A stretch of DNA of 51,243 bases from contig CAYOQJ010000052.1 in NCBI GenBank assembly GCA_964406095.1, positions 1 to 51,243 on the forward strand. Direction: 5' to 3'. Below, in pieces: positions 1 to 7,428 of this stretch. The stretch comes from M55B167 sp964406095. Lineage in GTDB: Bacteria > Verrucomicrobiota > Kiritimatiellia > RFP12 > UBA1067. Position numbers and translations under genes: made by a program. Position 1 is the stretch's first letter; each line of letters starts with the position of its first letter. The notes beneath the pieces are model-generated. The model saw only the letters and a list, made by a program, of their open reading frames with translations. It ran no database searches and was not told where the DNA came from.

Positions 1-270
1 TCACGTCCTGATATAAGTTGTCACCCTGACAGACCAAAAAGGAGGTCGAAATGGCAGACAACATCCAGTATAGTGAGGCATTCAAAAGACAGGTGGTTGA
101 TGAGTTGGCGAGAGGCAGACAACAATCAATAGAATCGGCGAGGCGCGCTTACGGCATAAAGGGTTCGATGACGGTAACCGGCTGGGTACGCAAATATGGC
201 AGTGCTGATTTACTGCCGAACCTCATCAGGATAGAAACAAAAAAAGTGACAACTTTATATCAGGACGTGA
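1..270 (+). mobile_element. Internally deleted IS3-like element (MITE-like) bounded by inverted repeats
   Basis: Bases 1-24 and 246-270 are inverted copies of each other (24 of 25 positions, one single-base indel). The left copy starts TCACGTCCTGATATAAG and the right copy ends TATATCAGGACGTGA. Between them lie a strong ribosome-binding site and the first part of an IS3-type OrfA. A full IS3 element is about 1.2-1.5 kb, so about 1 kb (the rest of OrfA and all of OrfB) is missing. The left repeat begins at the window edge, so the true outer end and any target duplication cannot be seen. A TG...CA sub-boundary (9-262) is also possible. Confidence 0.7.
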
Positions 271-389
271 CCCTAAAGTTGGGAGAGTTTCCCGCAAAGG
301 CGCCAAGACGCAAAGGGGGAGAGGTCGCAGTCAGCAGTGGCAGTCGGCAGAACAAGCTACAGGCTAGAGTGTGTGAGTTGAATGTGTGA
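51..389 (+). pseudogene. IS3-family transposase OrfA N-terminal fragment
   Basis: The first about 55 residues match the helix-turn-helix region of IS3/IS911-type OrfA proteins: YSEAFKRQVVDELARGR, then a YGI...TVTGWVRKYG block ending in the usual WVRKYG. An AGGAGGT ribosome-binding site lies just upstream of the ATG. After about residue 65 the frame runs through the right inverted repeat and on into unrelated sequence, so residues beyond about 66 are read-through and not transposase. The leucine-zipper part of OrfA and the DDE catalytic OrfB are absent. The product cannot transpose by itself; at most it might bind element ends. The family call rests on the helix-turn-helix pattern alone. Confidence 0.7.
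294..315 (+). repeat. Short degenerate GCAAAG tandem repeat
   Basis: Three imperfect 8-9 nt units follow each other: GCAAAGGC, GCCAAGAC and GCAAAG. They lie just outside the right inverted repeat of the deleted IS element. The rest of 271-494 holds no gene I can support; it is short, A/T-rich towards the leu leader and includes a GCAGT-rich patch at about 327-350. Confidence 0.35.
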
Positions 390-494
390 AAAAAGTTAAT
401 GAAAGTACTACGCAGTTCCAACCATTTCAACGGAGATTTAAAAAATCCAAAATTCAACTTGTCAATTGCAACCAGGTATGCAAGAATAAGGGTC

Positions 495-575
495 ATGGAG
501 AACCATAACAGAGTTTTTGATCTGCGACTTACCACGCTTTGGCTGAACTTCGGCCATGGGATGGGCGACTGGTAG
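495..575 (+). CDS. leuL: Leucine-rich leader peptide of leuA (26 residues)
   Basis: A 26-codon reading frame, ATG to TAG, lies 119 nt upstream of leuA. Four leucine codons fall within eight positions (codons 10, 12, 15 and 17; peptide stretch DLRLTTLWLN), as expected of a ribosome-stalling leader peptide. The stop codon sits inside a small hairpin (CTGGTA at 569-574 with TACCAG at 580-585), and an intrinsic-terminator hairpin follows at 601-640. The inferred role is to couple leuA transcription to leucyl-tRNA supply. The Shine-Dalgarno is weak (AAGGG close to the ATG). A possible promoter (TTGTCA 459-464, 17 nt, AAGAAT 482-487) would give a nearly leaderless transcript. The peptide resembles enterobacterial LeuL in design only, not in sequence. 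Confidence 0.65.
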   Translation: MENHNRVFDLRLTTLWLNFGHGMGDW

Positions 576-593
576 ACCTTACCAGGTTAAGTC
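569..593 (+). promoter_or_regulatory. Alternative hairpins in the leu leader
   Basis: CTGGTA and TACCAG (569-574 with 580-585) form a 6-bp stem across the leader stop codon. TAAGTC (588-593) can pair instead with GACTTA inside the leucine-codon region (about 526-531). Such mutually exclusive pairings are what an attenuator needs. I could not find by eye the strand that would pair with the 5' arm of the terminator, so the anti-terminator is unproven. Confidence 0.4.
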
Positions 594-600
594 GAATCAG

Positions 601-645
601 AACTCCCGTGACCGCAGGAAGCGTGTTCGCGGGAGTTTTTGTTTT
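601..645 (+). terminator. Intrinsic terminator (attenuator) ahead of leuA
   Basis: An 11-bp stem (601-611 with 627-637, one G-T pair) is followed directly by TTTTTGTTTT. It lies between the leucine-rich leader peptide and leuA, with no other gene to terminate, so an attenuation role is the natural reading. Confidence 0.75.
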
Positions 646-693
646 GAAGCGGCGCACGTTTTCGGGGTCACGGTTTAAAACCGGGAGAAAAGC

Positions 694-2217
694 ATGAGTG
701 AAAAAAGTGACATGCGAAGAATATACATTTTCGACACAACTTTGCGCGACGGTGAGCAGTCACCGGGTTGCACAATGAACCTGAAGGATAAGCTGCTGCT
801 GGCCGAGCATCTCGAAGAGTTGCGTGTCGACATTATTGAAGGTGGTTTTGCAATTGCCTCCAAAGGCGATTTTGAATCGGTTAAGGCGATCTCCGGTGTG
901 GTCAGGAATGCCAGTGTGGCCAGTTTGTGTCGTGCATTGGAGAAGGATATCGACTGTGCCTGGGAGGCAGTGCGCGGCGCGGCTTATCCGCGTATTCACA
1001 CCTTTATTGCGACCTCGCCCATTCACATGGAGTACAAGCTCAAGATGCAGCCGGACGAGGTTTTTGCGCGCGCTGTTAAGATGGTTGAATATGCCCGCAA
1101 TCTCTGTGGTGATGTGGAGTTTTCATTAGAGGACTGCTCGCGTAGCGAACGCGCCTTCATCTATCGTATGATTGAGGGAGTTATCAACGCCGGTGCTTCA
1201 ACAGTCAACATTCCGGATACGGTCGGCTATGCAGTGCCCGAGCAGTTTGCGACATTGATAGCCGACATACGTGCCAACGTTCCGAACATTGATAAAGCCC
1301 GTATTGCGGTGCATTGTCACAACGACCTCGGACTGGCGGTGGCCAATTCGCTGGCGGCGATCAAGGCAGGTGCCGATCAGGTCGAGTGTACCGTGAATGG
1401 AATCGGCGAACGTGCCGGTAATACTGCGATGGAAGAGATTGTGATGGCACTCGAAACCCGCACTGATTTTTATCAGGCACGGACAAACATTGATACCACC
1501 AAGATATATCCGGCCAGTCGCTGTGTGGTTAATGTAACCGGTAGCAGGGTTCAGGCTAATAAAGCGATTGTCGGTGAAAATGCCTTTGCGCATGAGTCCG
1601 GCATTCATCAGCACGGAATGCTCTCCAATCCTTTGACCTATGAGATCATGACGCCTGAATCAATCGGGCTGCCGGCCAACAAAATGGTGCTGGGCAAGCA
1701 CTCCGGCAGGCACGCCTTTGAAAGCAGACTCAAGGAGCTTGGGTTTAATCTGGATACTGAAAGGATTGGTGAACTTTTCGGGAAATTCAAAGATTTGTCT
1801 GATCGCAAGAAGTTTGTCAACGACGCCGACATCGAGGCGTTGGCTTACGATCTGCAGACCAAAGTGGTTGAGGGAGTCAAGTTGAACCGCTTCAATGCGA
1901 TTGCGAGCAATGTTATCACGCCGGTCAGTACCGTGCGGCTGATGGTCAACGGACGACCATCCGAAGAGGTCGCGGTCGGTGATGGCCCGATCAGTGCTTC
2001 GTTTGCCGCAGTTAACAGCATACTCGGGATCGACGCGCAATTGGAGTCGTTCGACCTGGTGGCGGTGACCGGCGGACGCGATGCTCAGAGTGAAGCCACT
2101 GTGCGGGTTCGTGAGGGTGATCGCGCTTATCATGGACGCGGTGTTTCGACCGATGTGATCGAGGCCAGTATTCTGGCCTATATCCAAGCGGTCAATGTGC
2201 TGATAGCTGAAAAATAA
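694..2217 (+). CDS. leuA: 2-isopropylmalate synthase
   Basis: Condenses acetyl-CoA with 2-oxoisovalerate, the first committed step of leucine synthesis, in the cytosol. The 507 residues match full-length bacterial LeuA: a TIM-barrel catalytic domain with DTTLRDGEQSPG at about 14-25, metal-binding HCHNDLG at about 208, GERAGN at about 238 and AHESGIHQHG at about 299. A C-terminal regulatory domain (about 390-507) normally mediates leucine feedback inhibition. The ATG follows CGGGAGAAAAGC, a good ribosome-binding site. The gene stands without leuB, leuC or leuD nearby. Regulation is probably by the leader peptide and terminator just upstream. The C-terminal domain separates it from homocitrate-synthase-like short forms, though citramalate synthase cannot be excluded by eye. 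Confidence 0.93.
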   Translation: MSEKSDMRRIYIFDTTLRDGEQSPGCTMNLKDKLLLAEHLEELRVDIIEGGFAIASKGDFESVKAISGVVRNASVASLCRALEKDIDCAWEAVRGAAYPRIHTFIATSPIHMEYKLKMQPDEVFARAVKMVEYARNLCGDVEFSLEDCSRSERAFIYRMIEGVINAGASTVNIPDTVGYAVPEQFATLIADIRANVPNIDKARIAVHCHNDLGLAVANSLAAIKAGADQVECTVNGIGERAGNTAMEEIVMALETRTDFYQARTNIDTTKIYPASRCVVNVTGSRVQANKAIVGENAFAHESGIHQHGMLSNPLTYEIMTPESIGLPANKMVLGKHSGRHAFESRLKELGFNLDTERIGELFGKFKDLSDRKKFVNDADIEALAYDLQTKVVEGVKLNRFNAIASNVITPVSTVRLMVNGRPSEEVAVGDGPISASFAAVNSILGIDAQLESFDLVAVTGGRDAQSEATVRVREGDRAYHGRGVSTDVIEASILAYIQAVNVLIAEK

Positions 2218-2321
2218 GCTGATTCGCTAACTGGGTTCTGGGAATCTAAGTCTAAATCTGCTACCCTGCCGATCTTTATGCAATGGATCGGTGACGTTCA
2301 ATAGATCGGAGAAGATATATT

Positions 2322-3245
2322 ATGGTTGCAGATAATGAGATCAGATTAGCAGATTTTCTGGATGAGAGTTGCATTCTGTGCAATGTCGCGGCGTTGAACC
2401 GTGATGAACTTCTGGATCAGATGGTGGGAGCATTGTGCCGTAAGGTCGGCGGATTTGATCAGCGGGATGTTGTGCAGGCGGTGATCGAACGCGAGATGCA
2501 GGCTCCCACAGTCCTGACATCCGGTTTGGCCCTGCCGCATGCACGTCTTGCCGAGATAGATCGTCCCCATCTTGCGGTTGCGATCATTCCGAAAGGGATT
2601 GACTTTCAGGCTTTTGGAGAGGATCCGGTTTGTGTGGTTGTTATGATCTTGACACCAAAATCTGATCCGGGTTCATATCTGCGGTTAATGGCGTCGCTAA
2701 GCAAACTGCTGAACAGCAAACCAGTAATCAAGCGGCTTTGCGTGGCAGCCTCCGTCCGTGAGGTCTACGGTATCATCACAGAAGGTGCTGAGTATATAAA
2801 TGTTAAACTCAATGCGGAAAGCGTGATGGACCGCAATCCGATTGTACTTGATGAAGGCCACACACTTTCGGATGCGATACACGCATTCTGTGCTCAGCGG
2901 GTTATGGATATACCCATTGTGGACGGCGAAGGTGATTTGCGTGGTGTGATCAGCATTGAAGATTTGCTGCGGCAGAGTCTGCCGCAGCATCTGCTCTGGA
3001 TGGAGGATCTGTCGCCGATCGCCAATTTTGAACCGTTTGCCGAATTGCTGCGCAAAGATCAGGAGACCAAGGTGGCGGACTTTATGCATGACGAATTTAT
3101 TGGTATCCATCCTGAGACACCAGCGATTCAGTTGGCCAAGATGTTTCTGATGAACAATGTCAGACAGATTCAGGTTGTTGACGGTAGAAAATTTCTCGGT
3201 GTTGTCAATTTACACACATTCAGCGCTCAGGTTTTCTGGGCGTAA
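2322..3245 (+). CDS. PTS EIIA domain fused to a CBS-domain pair (putative regulator)
   Basis: The N-terminal about 150 residues are a fructose/nitrogen-type PTS EIIA domain with the phosphorylatable histidine in LALPHARL (His73). Two CBS motifs follow (about 165-225 and 240-307; VMDIPIVDGEGDLRGVISI and VRQIQVVDGRKFLGVV), a pair that in other proteins binds adenine nucleotides. There is no EIIB or EIIC, so a sugar-transport role is unlikely; a regulatory role like that of EIIA-Ntr (PtsN) is more probable. The stop lies 21 nt before a 12-TM permease gene, so the likely job is to control that transporter in response to PTS phosphorylation and energy state. That link is inference from position. 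No HPr or enzyme I gene is in the window. Confidence 0.8.
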   Translation: MVADNEIRLADFLDESCILCNVAALNRDELLDQMVGALCRKVGGFDQRDVVQAVIEREMQAPTVLTSGLALPHARLAEIDRPHLAVAIIPKGIDFQAFGEDPVCVVVMILTPKSDPGSYLRLMASLSKLLNSKPVIKRLCVAASVREVYGIITEGAEYINVKLNAESVMDRNPIVLDEGHTLSDAIHAFCAQRVMDIPIVDGEGDLRGVISIEDLLRQSLPQHLLWMEDLSPIANFEPFAELLRKDQETKVADFMHDEFIGIHPETPAIQLAKMFLMNNVRQIQVVDGRKFLGVVNLHTFSAQVFWA

Positions 3246-3266
3246 CGAAGATGGAGCTGATGAAAA

Positions 3267-4724
3267 ATGCATGGTAATGAGAGCTCGGAAGTTTTAACTG
3301 GACGTCAATTAACCATACGGCTTGCGATTTTACTGAGTATAAGTTTTGCTCTCGGCGCGGGTGGACGCATGTTTGGTCTTACGTTGCAGCAGGCCACTGC
3401 GACAAGTGTATTTATCGCCATTATCATGGGCACGCTCTTTTTTTGGTCTTTTCGGCTTTCGATCGCCTTTCTGGGGTTGGGTGTGCTGGTTTTCACCAAA
3501 TCGCTGAATATTCCGCACTTTGTGGAAGCTGCGGCTCTGCCGGTAATTCTTTTTCTGGTGGGTATGATGATAGTAGTCGGCGCTCTGCGTGACCTTGGTT
3601 TTTTCACCTGGGTTGTTCAGGCTCTGATTTCCATACCTAACATGACCGGACGCAAGTTCATAGCTGCCACAGCGGTTTCCTCGGCGCTGCTGGCTTGCGC
3701 CGTGGATGAGGTTACCTCGATCATTTTCATTGCCACTCTGATTTTTCAGGTTTGCGATCGTCTCAAACTCAACCCGGCGCCATATATCATCATCTGCGTG
3801 TTATGTACCAATATCGGCAGTGCCGGTACAATGATGGGAAACCCGGTTGGAATTTTTATCGGGACACAGGCCGGTTTGACCTTTGGAGACTTTGCCAAAT
3901 GGGCTTTTCCGATTATGCTCGTCGCACTGGCATCATGTGTGGCAGTCACTATGTTCTGGTATCGCAGGGAGCTGACCATGTTTGATGAGTGTCTCAGAGA
4001 GCGGATGGAGCGACAGCTGAGTCTGGTGCCTACAGTTGTGGTGCCCTACAAGCGCGGCCTAGCGGTGCTGATTTTCACACTACTTTTTATTGCTTCGCAT
4101 CATGCGCTTGAAGAGAGCTTCAATCTGGATAAAAATAGTATTCTGCTGGTTGCGCCGCTGGCCTGTGCCGGGTTGATTATGATATTCAAACGCAATCGGG
4201 CACGTTACTATGTCGAGCATGAAGTGGATTGGTGGACGCTACTGTTTTTCATGCTGCTCTTCGCGATTGCCGGAACTCTGGAGTACACCGGTGTGACCGA
4301 GATTATCGCGCATAATTTCATCAGGGTCTGCGGGAGAAATCCTGCGGTTCTGATCCCATCGATCATGGCTACAACCGCAATTGGTTCCGCCTTTGTTGAC
4401 AATGTGATTTTTGTAGCGGCCTTTTCGCCGGTCATTACGGCTCTGAGTAAAACCATGTCAGCGATGCCGTTGTGGTGGGCTCTGCTTTTTGGCGCCTGTT
4501 TCGGGGGGAATATTACTCTGATTGGCAGCACCGCCAATATTGTCGCGCTGGGGATGCTTGAGAAGCAGTCGCACGTTCACATCCGCTTTGTTGACTGGCT
4601 TAAAATAGGGGCAATATCAGCTTTGATCGCCTGTTTGATCGCCTGGTTTATGTTGTGGGTTCTCTCGCCATTCATGCCGGATCAGATGGAAACGCCGCCA
4701 GCGGCGGTTGAAATAAGCTTATAG
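3267..4724 (+). CDS. ArsB/NhaD/SLC13-type ion or anion permease
   Basis: A 485-residue, very hydrophobic protein with about 11-12 membrane segments. Two related half-site motifs mark the ion-transporter superfamily: CTNIGSAGTMMGNPVG at about 175-190 and GGNITLIGSTANIVALG near 410-425. The second is typical of ArsB, NhaD and P-protein-like carriers, which use the paired NxT/GNxT loops for Na+ or substrate binding. The sequence alone does not decide between a Na+/H+ antiporter, an arsenite/anion exporter and a dicarboxylate carrier; no ars genes are nearby. It is co-oriented with the EIIA-CBS gene 21 nt upstream and probably cotranscribed. A GGAG lies about 11 nt before the ATG. A terminator follows. 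Confidence 0.8.
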   Translation: MHGNESSEVLTGRQLTIRLAILLSISFALGAGGRMFGLTLQQATATSVFIAIIMGTLFFWSFRLSIAFLGLGVLVFTKSLNIPHFVEAAALPVILFLVGMMIVVGALRDLGFFTWVVQALISIPNMTGRKFIAATAVSSALLACAVDEVTSIIFIATLIFQVCDRLKLNPAPYIIICVLCTNIGSAGTMMGNPVGIFIGTQAGLTFGDFAKWAFPIMLVALASCVAVTMFWYRRELTMFDECLRERMERQLSLVPTVVVPYKRGLAVLIFTLLFIASHHALEESFNLDKNSILLVAPLACAGLIMIFKRNRARYYVEHEVDWWTLLFFMLLFAIAGTLEYTGVTEIIAHNFIRVCGRNPAVLIPSIMATTAIGSAFVDNVIFVAAFSPVITALSKTMSAMPLWWALLFGACFGGNITLIGSTANIVALGMLEKQSHVHIRFVDWLKIGAISALIACLIAWFMLWVLSPFMPDQMETPPAAVEISL

Positions 4725-4727
4725 CAC

Positions 4728-4756
4728 AAAAAAAGGGACGCGCTGGACGCGTCCCC
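4728..4756. terminator. Bidirectional intrinsic terminator between convergent genes
   Basis: GGGACGCG (4735-4742) pairs perfectly with CGCGTCCC (4748-4755) around a 5-nt loop. The run of A before it becomes a U tract on the minus strand, so it fits best as terminator of the minus-strand oxidoreductase. It may also stop the plus-strand permease transcript. Confidence 0.8.
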
Positions 4757-4788
4757 TCTGCTTCAATCCGCTTGTGGAATTTGGCCGG

Positions 4789-5946
4789 TTAGATTTTCAG
4801 CCAGACATTACCCTGTTTGGATGAGTCGACAACCGCACGGATGAACTTCATGCCGCGTACTCCGGCTTCGATGCCGGGGAAATCACGTTCAAGTTCGGTT
4901 GTTTTGCGCCGCTCTTTCTGCGCCCTGATTGTGTCGGCAAAGTTGCAGTAGTTATTGGCGAATGCCTCGAGGAAAGCCTCGGGATGGCCGTTGGGGATGC
5001 GGGTGCAACGGGCGGCCGCCGCGGATTTGTCAGCAACATAAGGGTTGCCTCGTTTCCAGATTTCTTCAGGGGCGGTCTGGCTTATCACGTGCAGGAAATT
5101 GGGATTTTCCTGATGCCAGTGCAAGCCCTTGTTTTCGCCGTAAACCCAGATGGCGACGTTGTTCTCCTCTCCCACAGCAATCTGACTGGCATGCAACAGA
5201 CCTTTAGCACCTTTGTTGAAACGCAGTAGAACACTGCCGTCATCATCCAGCTTACGCCCTTTGACGAAGGCGGTCAGGTCTGCAAGAACCTGGGTGATTT
5301 TCAGGCCGGTTACATATTCCGCCAAATTTGCGGCGTGTGTGCCGATGTCACCCATGCAGCCTGCGGCGCCTGAGGTCTTGGGATCGGTACGCCAGGAGGC
5401 CTGCATCTGTCCGGTCTTTTCGATCAGTTGATAGAGCCAGCCCTGCGGATACTGAACAACTACCTTGCGGATTTTGCCGAGGTCGCCCTGTTTGACCATA
5501 TCTTTGGCCAGTTTTACCATCGGGTAGGCGGTGTAGTTGTGCATCAGGCCGAAGACCTTGCGTGATTTCCTCACAATCTGCTTCAGTTCGAGTGCCTCTT
5601 CAACCGTGAGTGTCATCGGTTTTTCACACATCACATTGAAGCCTGCCTGCAGAAAGGCGCTTGCGATGGGAAAGTGGGTGTGATTGGGGGTGCAGACCGC
5701 AACGAAATCGATACGTTCCTCCGGCGGCAGAGCCGACTCCTGTTCAATCATCTCGGTGTATGTTTTGTAGACCCGGCTAACATCCAGTCCAAGCAGCTTG
5801 CCCTGTTGGATGCTTTTTTTAGGATCAACATCAAAAGCTCCGGCAACCAGCTGGATACCTCCGTCCATGCGCGCCGCTTTGCGGTGCACTTCGCCGATGA
5901 AAGCACCGATGCCGCCGCCAACCATGCCCATTTTAAGAATCTGCAT
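4789..5946 (-). CDS. Gfo/Idh/MocA-family NAD(P)-dependent oxidoreductase
   Basis: A 385-residue sugar/inositol-type dehydrogenase. The Rossmann motif GGGIGAF is at about 10-16, the family EKP motif at 108-110 (VMCEKPMTL), and the GGxxxDxGxH-type motif reads GCMGDIGTHAANLAEY near 197. The lysine of EKP and the Asp and His of DIGTH are catalytic in the family. The substrate cannot be read from sequence; this branch contains many dehydrogenases acting on myo-inositol, glucose or uronate derivatives. It is a single gene on the minus strand. AGGAGAGAT precedes the ATG. A perfect ATTATA (TATAAT on the minus strand, 6106-6111) 160 nt upstream may be part of its promoter, but no good -35 goes with it. 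Confidence 0.88.
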   Translation of the reverse strand: MQILKMGMVGGGIGAFIGEVHRKAARMDGGIQLVAGAFDVDPKKSIQQGKLLGLDVSRVYKTYTEMIEQESALPPEERIDFVAVCTPNHTHFPIASAFLQAGFNVMCEKPMTLTVEEALELKQIVRKSRKVFGLMHNYTAYPMVKLAKDMVKQGDLGKIRKVVVQYPQGWLYQLIEKTGQMQASWRTDPKTSGAAGCMGDIGTHAANLAEYVTGLKITQVLADLTAFVKGRKLDDDGSVLLRFNKGAKGLLHASQIAVGEENNVAIWVYGENKGLHWHQENPNFLHVISQTAPEEIWKRGNPYVADKSAAAARCTRIPNGHPEAFLEAFANNYCNFADTIRAQKERRKTTELERDFPGIEAGVRGMKFIRAVVDSSKQGNVWLKI

Positions 5947-6146
5947 AATATCTCTCCTTGTTTACGAATGCACAAATATCAAAAACTGCGAATTTACAAT
6001 TGGCATACATGTTACCGCTTTCACATTTCGGTGTGAAGTAAAAACAAAGTTTAATTTTGGCAATCTCTACAGTCGGCTGTCGAGCGGCACGAACATGCAG
6101 TTTGTATTATAGTACACAAGATTTACAACATATCATGCTATGTGTG

Positions 6147-6175
6147 TTGACACCCAGAATAAGATAGGATATTAT
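6147..6175 (+). promoter_or_regulatory. Sigma70-type promoter
   Basis: TTGACA (6147-6152), a 17-nt spacer and TATTAT (6170-6175) make a near-consensus promoter. Transcription would start at about 6182, inside the longest upstream extension of the next open frame. This argues that the gene starts at the GTG at 6227 and not at the ATG at 6140. The same transcript could run into rnpB. Confidence 0.75.
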
Positions 6176-6226
6176 GCAAGACGATTTTTGATCTCTTTAC
6201 ATATTAGACCGGAAGGATGTGCATTT

Positions 6227-6925
6227 GTGAGCTTTATACAGCCATTGCGGGATTTACAGGAAGTTGATGGGCGTATACGGGAGCTGGAACAGGAGATTCG
6301 TGATATTCCCGAACGTAAAAAACAAGAGAGTGCGCGGTTGAACAACCTGAAAAAAGAGCTTGAAATCGCTCAAAATCAGGTTACGGCTGTCCAGTCCAGA
6401 ATCGACGCGGCTGAGCTTGAATCGCAGAGTTGTAAGGAGAAAATAAACGATCTGAAAAAAAATCAGGCGGTTCTTAAAACCAATAAAGAGTTTCAGATGT
6501 ATAACCGCGAGATCAAAAAGATCGAAGATGATATCGCGAATTTTGACGCCCGAGAGCTGGCCGCCATGGATGATCTGATTCCTGCCAAGGCTAAATCAGC
6601 CGAGATTGAGGAACGGCTACACCGAGAGCAGGCGGTGGTGGATGAGTTTATCGTCGAGCTGGATCAGCGTCTGATTGAGGTTGAGCAGGTTCTTGAGGAG
6701 GCACGTAAGGAGCGGGCGGAAGTTGCCAAGTCGGTTGATTCCCGCAAGATGTTGTACTACGAACGTCTGCGAGCCAAGCGCTGGCCAGTGGTTGTCGAGT
6801 TGGTTGACGGTACAGTCTGCTCGGGGTGCAATCTGGTGCAGCCTCCCTCTGTTGCGCAGATGGTCAGACGTGATCAGGGTGTGGTGGTTTGCACCATGTG
6901 TGGACGTATTTTGTATATGGATTAA
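6227..6925 (+). CDS. C4-type zinc-ribbon coiled-coil protein
   Basis: Starting at the GTG at 6227 (GGAAGGA 9 nt upstream), the product is 232 residues. It is a long charged coiled-coil hairpin (about 10-175, rich in E, K, R and Q) followed by a zinc ribbon with C198-x2-C201 and C222-x2-C225. This is the architecture of the conserved bacterial zinc-ribbon family (DUF164-like; CT398/CdsZ in Chlamydia, Rv2229c-like in mycobacteria). The molecular role is not settled; the chlamydial member is reported to bind RpoN and secretion components. An in-frame ATG at 6140 exists but a good promoter lies inside that extension. rnpB begins 24 nt after the stop. Confidence 0.85.
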   Translation: MSFIQPLRDLQEVDGRIRELEQEIRDIPERKKQESARLNNLKKELEIAQNQVTAVQSRIDAAELESQSCKEKINDLKKNQAVLKTNKEFQMYNREIKKIEDDIANFDARELAAMDDLIPAKAKSAEIEERLHREQAVVDEFIVELDQRLIEVEQVLEEARKERAEVAKSVDSRKMLYYERLRAKRWPVVVELVDGTVCSGCNLVQPPSVAQMVRRDQGVVVCTMCGRILYMD

Positions 6926-6948
6926 AAGGTTTTTACCGTTAATAGGAT

Positions 6949-7357
6949 CCTGAACAAAGCGGCGGTGGTCTGTTGGTAACCGATCGCTTCCATTGCATGA
7001 TGGTAAGAGGAAAGTCCGGACTCCGCAGAGCGGGAGATCCAGTTGTCAAAGCTGGAGAGACACTGCCATATCGGTGTCGACGGAAAGTGCCGCAGAAAAG
7101 ATACCGCCGCAGACGTCTGTTTGCGGTAAGGGTGAAAAGGTGGTGTAAGAGACCACCGGACCGGTGTGAGAGCCTGGTCGCAGGGCAAACCCTCTCCGGA
7201 GCAAGATCAAATAGGGAATCCGAGATGCTGCTCGTATCGTTTCAGCCTGTCTGAAAAGGGTTCCGGGTAGATCGCTCAGATGAATGATTGGAGCCGTGCC
7301 CGGCACGGTGAACAGAATCCGGCTTATTTGCCGCAGACCGCCGCCGCTCTGTTCAGG
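6949..7357 (+). ncRNA. rnpB: RNase P RNA, class A
   Basis: The catalytic RNA that trims tRNA 5' leaders. P1 is closed by AGCGGCGGTGGTCTG (6958-6972) pairing with CAGACCGCCGCCGCT (7334-7348) with one G-U, extended by CCTGAAC (6949-6955) with GTTCAGG (7351-7357). Conserved core blocks are in order: GAGGAAAGTCCGGAC at about 7008-7022; GGTGAAAAGG...GGTGTAAGAGACCACC at about 7130-7158; GGTGTGAGAGCC and CAGGGCAAACC at 7162-7192; GGTAGATCGCTC at about 7266; and AGAATCCGGCTTAT at about 7314-7327. The length of about 409 nt fits class A. Open frames drawn across it on either strand are not genes. It may be processed from the zinc-ribbon transcript. Confidence 0.96.
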
Positions 7358-7428
7358 GTTGCATGTATTGTCTCAGTTTTTCGTCGATATTTCGGCATCT
7401 TATCACAGTTCCATAAATGGAGTTTCCA

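Noticed and set aside
1660..2187. 175-codon open frame antisense to leuA
   Set aside because: Shadow of the well-conserved LeuA C-terminal region.
2260..2310. CCGATC/GATCGG hairpin after leuA as a terminator
   Set aside because: The stem is only 6 bp with a long loop and no T run follows.
4848..5431. Plus-strand open frames within the Gfo/Idh/MocA gene
   Set aside because: Shadows of the minus-strand gene, which has clear family motifs.
6140..6226. Longer N-terminus for the zinc-ribbon protein (ATG 6140)
   Set aside because: A near-consensus promoter (6147-6175) lies inside it, the added residues do not look conserved, and the GTG at 6227 has a good ribosome-binding site.
6973..7254. Open frames across the rnpB region on both strands
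   Set aside because: The region is fully explained by RNase P RNA structure and conserved blocks.
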